In this document: piece by piece, positions 12,068 to 25,120 of the stretch
How positions within the stretch are numbered: position 1 is the stretch's first letter
How the letters are laid out: each line of letters starts with the position of its first letter
Assembly (NCBI RefSeq): GCF_014839805.1
Contig: NC_051141.1
Span: 20,530,777-20,594,776 of the forward strand
Direction: 5' to 3'
Origin: Manduca sexta
Taxonomy: Eukaryota > Arthropoda > Insecta > Lepidoptera > Sphingidae
Length of the DNA stretch: 64,000 nucleotides
Notes under the pieces: generated by a model
Seen by the model: only the letters and a program-made list of their open reading frames with translations
Database searches by the model: none
What the model was told of the DNA's origin: nothing
Program-made: the position numbers and the translations under genes

Positions 12068-15000
12068 TAGTTACTGTCTGAAGCGTGCGCTATCGGGTCA
12101 GTAACTCGCCCATCGTATAATGTAGTTGTATATAAACTTACTTAAACATGTCGGTATATGATAAGCAAACATGCTTTAACCCGTGCATAATTTTATTTGT
12201 ACACAAAGGCTTATCATGTCCTATTTATTCCATCGCCCGTCCCTGCTCAGAGTGGTCCGTGCACTTGACACGGGCAGGGCGACCCTAGACAATGCGCCCA
12301 CAAAAAACCATTCAACTGTACGTAACTTCATTAAACACGACTACTTAAAAAACGTGCGGAAGCTCCGATCAAAGGCAACACAACCCCGGTGGTAACTATT
12401 TTGATGTTTAATATAAGAAATATGGGTTCGTAATATAAATGCGACGCGTGTGTTTATATCAACAAGTGACCCTTATCCGAATTATTTTTGAAAATGATTG
12501 CGTCTTACGAACTCTTAAACGGTTTAGAACCCCTTAAAATAACAGCCTGAAGTGAAACTCTGTCACAAGTCTCTATTCGCATTGAAAATAATTGTTTTGC
12601 GGGATGCTATTTTGTATTTAGTAAATTATTTTGTTTAATTATATATTGACTTAATACCAATGCAAACAAATAACTCATCTGATAGTAGGACTACGATTTT
12701 CCTACAGTAAAACTGTTCATCCCTAGAATGTTGTATAAAAAATACGATACAAAAGTCCGTGTCGTTTAATTGTGGCGATTGTGATGGGGCCAGAGACGCA
12801 TGACTCACATGTTAACCTCTTGAACAATCACAAGGAAACAACATGGACGTTTGTGTTTTGCATCAAATTTTATGGAGAACTTTGAATTACAGAATATATT
12901 CCGCATGACGCCGCCTATTACCTTGAGACATACCTACGCAAACGCACTCTCGTATTAGCGAGCCGACACCTACTGAATCAATTTTGTACACAATATTTTC
13001 GTAGACACTCTCAGTTTTTGTGTAAGAGCTGTTTAATGTCAAAGGTCAGTATGAATAATGAACGAGCTGCCGAGGCATGTCTAATGCCAATTTACATGCT
13101 CCCAATTTAGTCTAAGCTGGACGTGATTATACGTACAGTCTAGCGCGTCTTCCAGTTTGTATGACCGCGCGGAATAATTAACATTTATAAATGGTGGAGT
13201 TTCACTGGACACTGTTTTCTCTGCTGCATGAATAGGGGATTCGATTGGACGTTATTGTGTTTTGAAAAATAGAAGCAGATGCTGCCGTTGAGTTCGTTGG
13301 TATGGCCGGTGAAGTAGCCGTATTTCATAAAAAGTATAAAACTATAGAAACTTAGAATAGAAGAATTAATAACTCATTTATCAAATGTAATTCGGTGCTT
13401 TATTGCGTCATAACTGATCCCGAATTGATATGTGTTTATGAGTACATAAAGGCCTAAGTTTTAATTGCACAAACTGGAATTGCTCCATTTTCCCTTCTGC
13501 AGCCAACGTCCTTTTTAACTAGACAAATGAGTTGTCTGATTACGTTGGTCGACTGGTAGTGCAGTGTTTAACATCCGTGAAATGTATTCCTGTACTGCGG
13601 GACACGGCAGCGCTGTTAGTTTTTTGTCTTGTCCGAGCCGAGCCCTCTGCAAACCGAGCTCGCATGCGGGCGCTCACCAAACACGCCGCGCCGCGCGGCC
13701 TTGTTGAAATGCGCTAAACTTAGCTAAATTTTTAGAGGGATTTATTTTTAAGGATTCCAAATAAAATACTGCTGAAAACTTGTTTTTACTGCACTCACTG
13801 ACTGCGATGGGTTTTTTTGATCTCCTAACTGGCAAATGTCAGAAACTAGGTATGTTTCTTTATTAAACAGTCTGCAAAAGAGCTTCTAAATTACCTGGAT
13901 TTTATATGGATCAAATGCATGACTCGTATGTGGATAATTCTTTTACTGTATTTTACAACCAGTTTCTCCATATTCGTGAAGCCCAAATGTGCAAGCTGTA
14001 TCGTGTTCCGTCTAATGGACACTACATCTAATGCAACTACTGCAAAAGTAACTTTGTAAAATATCCCGCAGCGGTATCACAACGGATAAAATCAAAGCAA
14101 ATAATTAAATTTTGCATTCCCTTTGAGGTGTGCGATGCATGAGTGCTATAGTATCGCTCAACTTTGCCCGACCGGGATGTGTAATCAAATTGCAGGTGAC
14201 TTCACCGGCCAACAGTGGTGCACAGCGAGCTGCTCACCCGAGATAGGCAACTGTCATAGATCACTAGCGTATTAGTCGTTCGCATCGCGGTATCAAAATA
14301 GCCACCTTTGATTGCACTATAAATGCGTTAGCTCAAATATTTCAAGAAATGGTTTTTCGTGGACAACGAGATTGTTGAACGTTTAAAATGTTTCTTGTAG
14401 TCACTAGTGCCTACGACAACATATTTGTAGTTAGCGGCGTCAAAACTATTTATGTCGCTGTTGCGCAGCGGCAAAGAGTCCATATAAGATGATTCATGTC
14501 GGCTTACCTTTCGAAATTTATGTGGAATCTAAATATCATTGTAACAATTTGCAGGCCCCATTTATGCATATTAGTACCTATATTATGTTATATCGGGTTC
14601 TGTTTCAGAAAATTTCCTTCGCCACTGCTGTTGGGTTTGTTCATTTTGTTCACTAGACATACTGACCGACTTGCATGCCAGTAACTCGGGTAATGCAATG
14701 CAAGTAGGATGCTCTTACTATGCAACAATGTCATAAGTGGTTTACAGTAGTTAGACCTGACTTCCGTTACATTGTCTTGAGTTAAAAGATAATTTCATAG
14801 AGAGCTTTCAGCTTACAGGCTGAACTTCCGGGAAATTTAAATTTCCTGTGCACTAGGACTGTAACTACAACCTTCGACGTTCTTGACCCTTACTGATTAA
14901 GTTCCTGACATACGCTTACAGTCAAGTAAATCGATTAATGTTCTTACATAATATTTTGCTAACCTTTGTCGCAGGTATTATTGCTAATGTTGGTATCTTT

Positions 15001-17317
15001 AAAATCAGTATTAGAACAAAAATCGACTTTAGTCTCAGAAGTCTGTCCGCACTCCCCTCTCCAGGCTATGGAAGTAAACACTTACACAATTTTATATCAT
15101 ATATTGTTTTCGTTTATTCCCCAAATCTACGTGGTGGTTTTTCCTAACACACTGCAATAACAATCAAAACATAATAAAATCTTTATATTTTTCTCTGACG
15201 ACTATTCATCTATACATTTTGTTAACAACGACTGCCCTCTGAGACACGTAAAATGAATTGTGAGTGGAGCGATCAAAGGGCAGCCGCGGCCCGACTGCAC
15301 GCCAAATATTTGGTCACAAACGAATTTAATTAAAGGAAACCTTGGAGAATTCTTTCTACCTTTGCCAGGACCGTATACGGACGTTAATATATCGCGTTAT
15401 GAAACTGACTGATGTAGCCAATGGAGTGGTATTTCTAAACAGATTCTCGCGTCGACCATCTAGCCATTTTAACATCAATCGACTGTAAAACTTTATTTTG
15501 AGCATGGATTGGACAACGAGGAGACAGGTCATCTAATTTTGAGTGATCTTCATCGCACAGAAACACCTAATGGGACGAAATATGGATAAAAGCAACTACA
15601 CGTGACTTGTAGACCGCCGGATTTTCCCATGCGGCTCGACATTGCAAGTGGATCACCAGACTTAAAAAAAATTACTAAAATTATAGAAACTTACCCAAGA
15701 GCACTTGAATTATATAACAGTATAAAAATTTAAATTAAATCGTTCAGTTAATTGTGAAAACACTTATTTAAATAAATTGAAATAATATATTTGAATGTTT
15801 TAATTCACCTAAGTACAAAGTAGGTCAGTGAATTTACTTTGTGGTTCGTGGCATAACGTCTTTGTAGAGCGTATAAAAAAAGGTTGAATACAGCTAAATT
15901 AGAGGGAAAAAGATATTATTTTTTGGACTCCAATAATTCTCACTCGCCATACAAGATGCAATAAGAGGCTGTTATTTTATGACAGTTTTCAAATGGTTGA
16001 CGGTGGCACTCTCCCGTTCATGCTAAATAATAAATAGAAATGTTGTCACATTTTTCCACTGAATGACTGTTTTGTCACGAGTTATTCTGTGTGTTAATAT
16101 TCTCATGGACATTTTAAATGTTCTGTTTGACTTAATAGCACGTAGTTTGGGTACTATTTACATAGATATTAATTTATTTTTGAGCTATTCAAGCTTGCGT
16201 TCACCTTTTATGATTTATTCTCACTTAGCACATATGTTCCGCGCCTTACGTTCAATACTACAACAGTTTCATGACGATCTGCGATATTGTTACACAACAT
16301 TCTCTCGCACAATCATTGCTGCATAAGCATGAAGAACATTTTTAGGCATTGAAGTACAATATTTATTTTGCCATTATTTTTATTGGCATGGTAAGGTTTG
16401 ACTCGATTTTACTAAAAGAACGGCCTCAAATTGCGCTATTTTATGAAAGTCACGGATAATAGGAAATGTGGCTGAAGAATTACGCCCACCTTTACAAATT
16501 TGCAAACGTTAGGGCATTTATTATAACTTAACAGATCGTTTTGAAGTTCTAACATACAGAGGTTATCAAAGAATTACCTTAATGTACTAAAAGTAAAATA
16601 TACAATGCTTTAATACTTTCTTTCTATTATTAGTAGAGAAGCCAAACAGCAATTGTAAATAAAGTATTTTTTAATTGTACATAAATTATAATTTAAGTCA
16701 GCAATACATTTCTCTAAAGCTAATATAATCCTTTTATTAATCTATAATATTATCTATATATATTTCAAAACTTTTATTTTTACTACAATGTACTACACTC
16801 CACGATGTAATATAATCTACAGTCGACAGACTTGAGTGTACCTTTGCAAAGAAATGTTATGGGATTGACAAAACAATAAAGATTATGTCTGATGTAACTC
16901 GCACAGCCGCCACAGACTTCTTTTTGATGATTGCCATATAAATTACCAAGAGGCCGTGATCTCTCGCCGCGCTGTCACATCGAGTTTGATTCAAATCTAG
17001 TTTAATACGAATATCGAATATATTAATGCCTCAGACAAGTGGCAAACAATAAAATAGATTTTTTATCTCAGTGCAGTTTTGTACCTATTGATTCGCTTTA
17101 ACCACGTAAGTTAACGCAAAATTTGGTCATTTCCATAAACTTTGTTGTTTTTTTAGCGTTAACGATTGTAAGAACGCATTCTGTTTAAGCCCCTGAGTCA
17201 GGACTTATTTTAAAACAAACTGAGATCGTATTTTGGTATCATATTCATAGTTATTTACCCATGTCATAATATCTCTAGTTTTTATAGTATGTTTACTCGG
17301 GGTTTGTTAACCTAATA

Positions 17318-17400
17318 GTGAAATCTGCGCCGACATCCGTTCAGCCGTTTGTACGTGACGTGTGAACAAATTAACAGACACGAAATATATACTGGCTTTT
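17318..17400 (+). repeat. Non-LTR retrotransposon tail fragment
   Basis: Contains GCCGACATCCGTTCAGCCGT followed by ACGTG..GTGAACAAA.TAACAGACA, a block typical of lepidopteran LINE 3' regions. Only the untranslated tail remains. Class was assigned from recall of the motif. Confidence 0.5.
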
Positions 17401-19752
17401 GCTTGCAACTGGGCTCGTGTAAAACTGTATTCACGTGTTATTAAATATCTTAAAACTGTGCATGATAGTGTAGGTACCTTTTTGTTAGTGTTATCGATTC
17501 TGATTCAAAGCAGTAGTCCTAGTGCTTAACGCATTCAAACAAACTAACGTACAGTCTCTTTAGTTTTTTTTATATAAGTGCAGACTAATTTTCGTCAATT
17601 AGCAATGCAGTTTTCCATGACAGTATGTCAATACGTAGCGTAGGTTATTGATGGCTTTAAATGTCATCGCCGTCTGGTGCATTCTGTTCCGTATTTTCAT
17701 TAATACCGTCACTACAATTCATCATCAGATCGTATGACCTTCTGTGTTAATACAATTTCAATTGTAATGTGACAAAAAGCCTAGTTTTAATACAAGAACG
17801 ACTTGAATATGTTGGTTATATTAGGGGTAATGAGACCTGATAGTCTCAATACCTACATAATATTATATTTAAAATTATTATTATATTTGTGACCAGGCTA
17901 AGCGTAAGCGATAATGCAAGAAGACTGTCTGTGATACAAGGCTGGGATCATATTAAGCGGAAAGAAATAAAAGAAAGCACAGCATGATTGTCTTAGATTT
18001 TATGATGAGTTCACCTTGTAATGCACGATAGCTATGGTAAACTTATTACAAATCTCTAATGATAGGTCCGAGAACAACTCCACCGCGTTTATCGGCATTT
18101 TTATATTTTATTATGCTTCTCTGCGCATTTTATGGAGCTGCTGGATTCTATGTTTAAGCGTTTGGTGCAAAACACGCGACGCTGATCAAATACAAAGTTG
18201 CACAACATCGCTATGACTCCTGTAAGTTACAAATTAGTGAACATGACACCTACATTGTAAAGTTACTCGTGTTGCGAGTTAATTATCTAATGAATGCGAA
18301 TCTAAGACGGGTTCGAGTGAATGGGAGCGAGTAACCGGAGTCGAGGCGGGATAATTATTAACTAACTTGGTTGCACTGAATCCACCTCCGCGCTCGGAGT
18401 GCCGCGTGTGTCATGTGTGGGCGGGCGTATCCCGCAATACTACGGTTTAATTAATTATATTGAAACTAGTATTACCCAATTTACATACACATTTTTTTCG
18501 CGTTTTAAATTTATGATTTGATCTAGGGTTTATATTTTGCATAATGTCGAGATAAATATTTAATTAATTATAGACGAAATGCGTAATAGGTTTCGAGAAA
18601 ATATATTAAAGATAATATGATGTCCCCTATAGTATTTAATAAATTTCTCCATAGAATTTTCTACACTAGCCATAATTATGACCTCTCGGTGGCGTAGTAG
18701 TGCTCCATGCGCGGCAGGATAGTGTCGGTGCAAAATAAGCATCTAATAATATTATATTCCTATTCTACCGTGGCGCAGGTTCGCAATAAGTTGTGACTGT
18801 GGACGCACTGATCTGTAATAATGTTTCATACATGGTTTGGTGCTGTGAGATAAGGGTTCCCTATAAATATATTAGTATATGGTTCCACCCCAAACTGGTT
18901 AATGCTGCGGGTACAGCCATACATCTCACGGGAGCCACGCGTTTACACAAAACGTACCCGTTTATATCCAACGTAATTTAAATATCACTCAAGCACGCTT
19001 CCTAGCGACGTTTAAAAATCCCTAATTTGTAAGGATTTTAAAAATTAAATATGCAAATGAATGACGGCGAAAATTACAGTACCAGGCGATGACAGCGACT
19101 GACAATTTGTGCCAATTTTTCTTGGCGGCGACCGCTCCCGGCGCCGCGCGCCTCTGTGAGCGCGGCCGACGAATAAAACAATTATTTACTTACTTTTGTG
19201 ACGACTTTTTATCACAATTACATTTTCTGTATTTTGCGTTTATTTGATTATAAATATTCAATGTTTAAACTTAGCAAAACAACCAACAGTAGGTACACTG
19301 AATCTTGCCTGACGGTAATATTGATAGTCATGTCCCATAAGGGTCGACTACGGCCATTGGCCACACCCAAAAGGAAATATTTTTAAATACATTTATGTTT
19401 TTATCCATGAGTAGGGGTTCGGACCTCCAACCAGTTTCTTCGCAATCAATTTATCTCGTGCCTAAGCGGTTAAGGCTATTACAAAGTGATATAAGACTAT
19501 TGAGTGATGTCGCAACATAATGCTAAGATATTTTTCTGTTCGCAACCACATGTTGAATGTTGTCTGTCGTCCCGACACCTTTAGTGGCGGAAAGGTCGAA
19601 AACAAATAAAATAAACTTATATTAAAAGAAATTATTCCTGATATAGGTAAGTCGGAATAATAGATGCAACTTGAAGTCGCTCTGAAGTGGATTATCAGCT
19701 GATGCGCTGTTACGGTAAAGGCAACTTTTTAAAATAGTCGCTATTGAGAAAA

Positions 19753-19984
19753 CATACACACACACCTTTTATCCCCGCAGGCGCAACTTTTGCACTCACT
19801 TTTTGCCGTACGTATTCTGCTGCAGAATGTGATAGGTCAGCCTTTAGCCATAACGAGCACATATTTCAAACTCCGGACTGATACTTAGTAGAAAAACCGA
19901 ATATCACTTGCCCAACCCAGGGATCGAACCAGAGAGGTCAGCACTGCAGTCGTACCGTAATAGAACTACGCCACCGAGGCCGTG
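19753..19984 (-). mobile_element. tRNA-derived SINE, family C, copy 1
   Basis: Read on the minus strand it starts GGCCTCGGTGGCGTAGTTCT (A box, 19961-19973) and has a perfect RNA polymerase III B box, GGTTCGATCC (19921-19930). It then runs to a tail containing GGGGATAAAAGGTGTGTGTG. It matches the copy at 44990-45233. The intact B box could in principle still support transcription. Confidence 0.8.
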
Positions 19985-20787
19985 TAATAAACACATAACA
20001 TCTCAAATCATATCTTATGACACAGTATGTGACGAATTTTAACAACCGTTTTTCCTTAAACGCGCCTGTGACGCTTAAACGATAACTCAAGTTTCGAATT
20101 TTAAATAGTTCCATGCCTTAAATGTATACTTATGATCATACTCAAAGGAGAGATTGGTTTACTAATACCGCCCTTAAAAACTTTTGACCTGTGACAATCC
20201 TCGTTTGCATTCAATGGTAAATCGGTGACCAGCTGGCGAACGCTGCGCCGAACACAATGTGAAATCGTTCAATTAGTCGCATCACACATGTCCTCGCCGC
20301 CGCTCGGCGCCGGATCGGACCGATGTTCGCGCCGGGCTCGCTGTCTGCTCGTGCTGATTGAGTTAAGTTCCGTGGAATTCTATTTTGTCATGTTTCTACC
20401 GGGGAATACAGAACTGTTCTCACTATTGTCGACATTGTCGGACGTACGAGTGTATTGACACAAAGTTTCAGCGCATTGTTCGGACGTAGATGTGAACTGA
20501 ACAACTTAGTTCCTAAATATTTGTACCGATCAACGAACTTTAGTTGTTAATTTACAAATCTGTGGCGCGCCGCGGCGGCAATGGACCAGACGTAGTTCAG
20601 ACCCAGTTCATTAATGTACTCGATGCGGGTTTTAGGGTTGTAATGGCACAATATACGAGATTAAAAAACTCGTGTATGCTTTGTATAAATACAAAATTAA
20701 TTTTATAAATATCATGGAGACTTTGATGCAGTAAGTACCTATACTTATATTTGGTAGTGGCCATTGTGGATAAATATAACACGTATA

Positions 20788-20816
20788 TAATAATAATATA
20801 AGCCCTGTATTATATA
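20788..20816 (-). repeat. Fragment of the SINE family D tail
   Basis: AATAATATAAGCCCTGTATT on the plus strand matches the start of the SINE at 53865-53893 (one difference). Only about 29 bp remain, so a chance match is possible. Confidence 0.45.
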
Positions 20817-23520
20817 AGTATGAAGGTAAGTCGATGAATTTATTTATGTTGGGTATTAAATGTTCGATTCTCGTCCCAAATATATAAAATATTTGTGTTT
20901 ATTTTTACGAGAATTTAACCACCTATGTATATTTGATTTCCTAAGTCAAATTTGAAGCATGAAGGGACAACTGATCCTATCATCGCTTCAATATAACACG
21001 TGACAACATCTAAATACATTGATTCAGTATCATTTCATCAGGTTCAGTCATGTGGAAATTGGCCTCGAGTACTTTTGTTTAAAGCCACTCAGAGCGGATT
21101 CCACACTCATCCAATAACATTTACCTGACGTCACTAATCTCTTTGTACCCAATCGTCAGACATAAGCTCTTATTCAGACGTTATATAAAAATGCGTTCTT
21201 CCCCACCTTTACATAAGTTAATATACCTATAATTAAATTGAAATCATAATGTGTACAGCGATACAAATTAAATTAAGTCTGAGACCCAAATTTCGAACAT
21301 ACCATCGTAACTGCTTTAACTACATGAATTGCGGAGCGACCTCCTAAGTGGAACGTTCATAACATTAGAATATGTCACAAGCCGCCCCCGTCCTCTCTCT
21401 CCTCCTGTCCCTCGTACCACCCGCCTGCATCCCGTTCGCCTGGCTGCCAGTTTACCCCTAAACTAAATTTAGTTGCTGACGATCCGATAACTGCCACGAG
21501 CTACGTGTTAGATATTCCGATCGCTGTCCACTCTCCCAGTCAGAGCAAAGTGGCGAGTCGCCGTGATAGTGGACATTTATTCAATATTCATTATTTTTGG
21601 TACTAGTGTGGATTCGTATCGATGCTTTTCGTTATCTGAATGGGTTTTTTCTTTTATTTATTTCACTATGTGTTAGTGAGGGGTATCTGTTATATTTTTA
21701 ACCGCATTCGATCAAAATGGTTTATATAAAACCTTGCATTGTTTATGTTCTATCATAGCTGCGAGTCCATATATTATTATGTATTTTAGAATGTCAAAAT
21801 AATCAATATTTTTAATTCAATTTTCAAAATCCTACCATGATTTACGATATCTCAATACGACCAACGTTAGGGTACCTACAAGTTATAATTGACTTTAACA
21901 TCTCCCACGAGACTAACAAGCGACTCGTGTTTCGTACGCTTATCCTACTAAGTCCTCGTAAATAGTCGCCATGTAATTTCACTATGTTCGATCCACAACG
22001 TGACGCGTCGACAACGCGTTTAAAGCGCGTCAGCGTTAATGTTACTAGACATCGTACTCAACGACTCAAGAAAATGAATACAATAGCCAAAGGCTCAAAC
22101 AATGTACCGCCAAAGTTGCGACACGATTCGCTGAGTTAGATACTCGAATAATTTAACTTGTATCGCGTTGTCGCACGGCTCGTAAAGTTTTTCCTTAGAG
22201 ACATAACTACAGCAAGGCTTGCGTGTCGGTCTGTTTGTCCGCGGTACTACCGTACAGCCGGGGGTTGGACGAATGTGAGACGATGTTCTATATAAACACC
22301 AGAGATGGACAAGTATCAAAATGCTAGGCCCCATGCCTGGGTGGGGCAAGGGATGAAAAGAAATACAGCAATTTTGTTCAAATTCAGAATTTGTTTTCGA
22401 TACGGTGAACAACTATCTCATCTCTGTAACAAGGGATGTAATCTCCGTGTAACACAGATATACTGATTGTGCCTCTGTCTAACCTTTTTGAGATAACAGC
22501 ATAAACATAATGTAGTGTGTATAATATTTGTGACAACACACAATAGTTGTGCTGCGCGTACAGCTGTGTGGCGACTTCACGGAAGCATCACAATGAACGT
22601 GTCTCACCGACCGCCACAACATGTGTCCGACACTAAATAAAGAACACGCGTGTTTTCACTTTTACATTATTATTGTATAAGAAATAGCTTTATGAATAGC
22701 TAAATGAACAAAAGCCATTTGGTGGTTTAGAGTGACGACGACAAACCTTTTATTAGTGCTCCGATGGATTGTGAGTTGTCATGTTGTAATCATATTGTAC
22801 GTTCTACATTGACAGCATTATTTGTAACTTACTTCTTCATTCTTTAGCCAGTTGGACTTCCGTTAACTGTATTTATAATGGAAAATTCTCTTTGTTATTT
22901 TACTTCGCGAAAATGACTTTCCTTTTAAGTGTTTGAGTGTTTCAAACTAGTAATTCTGTAAATAAGTAGTCGTGAGTGTCATACATCAAATAGTAACCAC
23001 TGCTGTGAAAAATATGAATCTACCGATACTTGGAAATTATTCGCCTTGGAAATAAATACGAAGAGACTCTGATCAACTCTGACGGAAATTTGCAATACTT
23101 AGTTAATTAATGGTGCTGTAAACAAGACTCGGTATCATCTTGATTACAACTATAGCAAGTTGGAAGTGTAACAACACCGCGTCGCTGGCTCGGATACTCA
23201 GTATAACGAAGAGATTGATAACTTGATAGTTTATTGTTAGTTGTTTTGTTTTGTGGAATTGTTCGATTGCAATGTTATTGATAGGAGTTAATTGTTTAAT
23301 CTTGCAATGGTTTTTATTGCAATATAAATTCTTATGAAATGGAATATAATGTTTCTTTGCAAAATAGTACCGTATACTTCGTCTTTGCTCGTTATCAGTA
23401 AAATTTTGTAAAGAATCTTTGAATATTATAAAACACAGCCCCCGTCGTGTCCGTCTGCTTGCCTGAACGCGATACACTCAAACTATCGTATGAATTTCGA
23501 TTAAACTTATTATGGACATA

Positions 23521-23640
23521 GTTTGTAACCTTGGGAAAGATAAAAGGCTGCCTTTTATTCCCGGAAAATATATAGCAGGGCTTTTATCCCGGAAAAACAC
23601 ATTCACGCGGTCGTAGCCGCGAGCTAAATCTAGTATATAA
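23521..23640 (+). repeat. Non-LTR retrotransposon 3' tail
   Basis: Reads ...AAAGGCTGCCTTTTATTCCC, GGAAAATATATAGCAGGG, then TTCACGCGGTCGTAGCCGCG and AGCTAAATCTAGT. The closing 'ACGCGG-x-GAAGCCGCG-x-AAAGCTAGT' pattern is the familiar 3' end of a lepidopteran LINE family. Related tails are at 30040-30147 and, decayed, at 58290-58390. The neighbouring 124-codon minus-strand ORF at 23103-23477 has no features of a gene. Confidence 0.6.
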
Positions 23641-24927
23641 AAGAACTAAATTAATTACTCTGGCCACAGTCCACAAAGCCCCCCGTATAAGAGTACTAAA
23701 GTTTGTTCACTCCGTCAGCTAGTGCGGTAAATACGTACTGGGCAGTGGTCCGGGGCGCGGTATAATCTCACTTTAATTACCCCGTGTGCGGCTAAGCGCG
23801 TGCTTCGGACCTTCTCTCACCTCAGTGACGCTAGTAACTTGCTTATACAAAGAATTATGGCTATCACAGTTTAGAATTTTAATGATGATGTTTATTATTT
23901 TTAAAAACTCCGACAATTCAAAGACAAGTAGGGCTGACTGACTAATATACACCTATTTCAGACGTGCAAGTGTTGGTTGTCTACTTCAAGAGATTCAGAT
24001 TCCAAAAACGCCATACTAGAATCACTTATTTGGTCTATATAAAAATTTGTTTATGCGTAAATCGAACCTGCGCCATACTAGTACCCCACGGACATTTTCA
24101 AATACCAACTTTATTCAGTTCCAAAAGATAACTACATTATTTCACGATTTCGCCGACGGCATGCTTATGCTGGAATTTTAAATTTTGTCGCTATGAATCT
24201 GAAATGCATAATGTTGTGTTATCAGGTTTATGAACATACTTCTAAAATACCGCGTCCATAAGTCAACGAAAAAGATTATAAAATGTGTTACTAGTTTTGC
24301 TCGGGCGGATGGCTTGAAGATCGTTTGTATGAATAAAAGTCGTGATATGTATTTTTCTCAAGTTAAAAGTAGCCTATAGTGTTAATCTAGTACCGGTTGT
24401 ATGACAAATATAACCAGTGCACGGCTGGTGTGTGGTCGTTTAGGAATAACACAATATCTTAACAAACTTTTACTTACATTCATAGTAATAGAACTATTAC
24501 TTTTCCAAAATGTATCTTAAGAACATGTGCAAAACAAACGCAAGCATTAATTACATTACTGATATCATAGATAGCTTCCTTAAAATATGTTTTCCTTTAA
24601 TTAGAGAAACCGTGGACTTCATTTGTTATTTTGTCGTCAGTAAACACTCATTCACTCCGAGCCTCCGAGCTAATCCCTCGCTAATCCGGAACTCTCACTA
24701 CCCTCCGACCAGTTCGAAACGTCGCTCAGTCATCCCATTGACAAGGGAAAATTGTGACGTAGTGCTGAGTCCCTGGTCCCGCGGGATTTGACACGTGACG
24801 CGCTCAGGCCGGGACGTCGGGACAGACCCGTCGCATAACTGCGAGATAACTGACAACTATGTGCTTAGCTGTTGTACTTGTGTACAAACACAAAGGATAC
24901 GGGACGAACTCTGTTTACCTGTGCGAG

Positions 24928-24959
24928 CTACCTCCATAGTATATTTATACTGGAGGTAG
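24928..24959. repeat. Short near-perfect hairpin
   Basis: CTACCTCC + AGTATA on the left and TATACT + GGAGGTAG on the right, fully complementary except for a two-base AT bulge on the left, with a TT loop. Function unknown; it stands alone in unique-looking AT-rich DNA. Confidence 0.85.
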
Positions 24960-25017
24960 ATCGTTGTTAGGCTTTGAAGAAATATGAAGATAATGTGCAC
25001 GCGATAGTTGGCGTCAG

Positions 25018-25120
25018 TAACCTTACTAATATAAATACTTGGACACTTGGATGTTTGTTGTTAGTAAAACGCAGAAATAGCTAAACGAATGTCGACGAAA
25101 CTTGGCGCATAGTTACACCA
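25018..25120 (+). repeat. Decayed LINE 3'-region fragment
   Basis: TTACTAATATAAATACTTGG, GGATGTTTGTTGTTAGTAAA, GACGAAACTTGGCGCATAGT resemble the 'ATATTATAAATGCGAAAGT ... GATGAAACTTGGTACA' block that precedes the tails of the same LINE group. A similar opening occurs at 58645-58700. Identified by recall only. Confidence 0.45.

Larger units (their letters stand above)
7305..17317. other. No gene recognised; AT-rich DNA with few repeats
   Basis: Holds the repeat fragments at 10836 and 11910. A segment at about 11400-11630 may be another dispersed repeat (weak recall). Small GC-rich patches occur at 9730-9920 and 13600-13710. The 9751 ATG opens only 21 codons before a stop. Confidence 0.5.

Noticed and set aside
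23103..23477. 124-codon minus-strand ORF as a gene
   Set aside because: Overlaps the start of a LINE tail region at its N-terminal end and is otherwise AT-driven Asn/Ile/Lys-rich sequence with no domain.
24951..24966. let-7-like microRNA (GAGGTAG seed on the plus strand)
   Set aside because: The bases after GAGGTAG do not match let-7 and the hairpin is far too short for a precursor.
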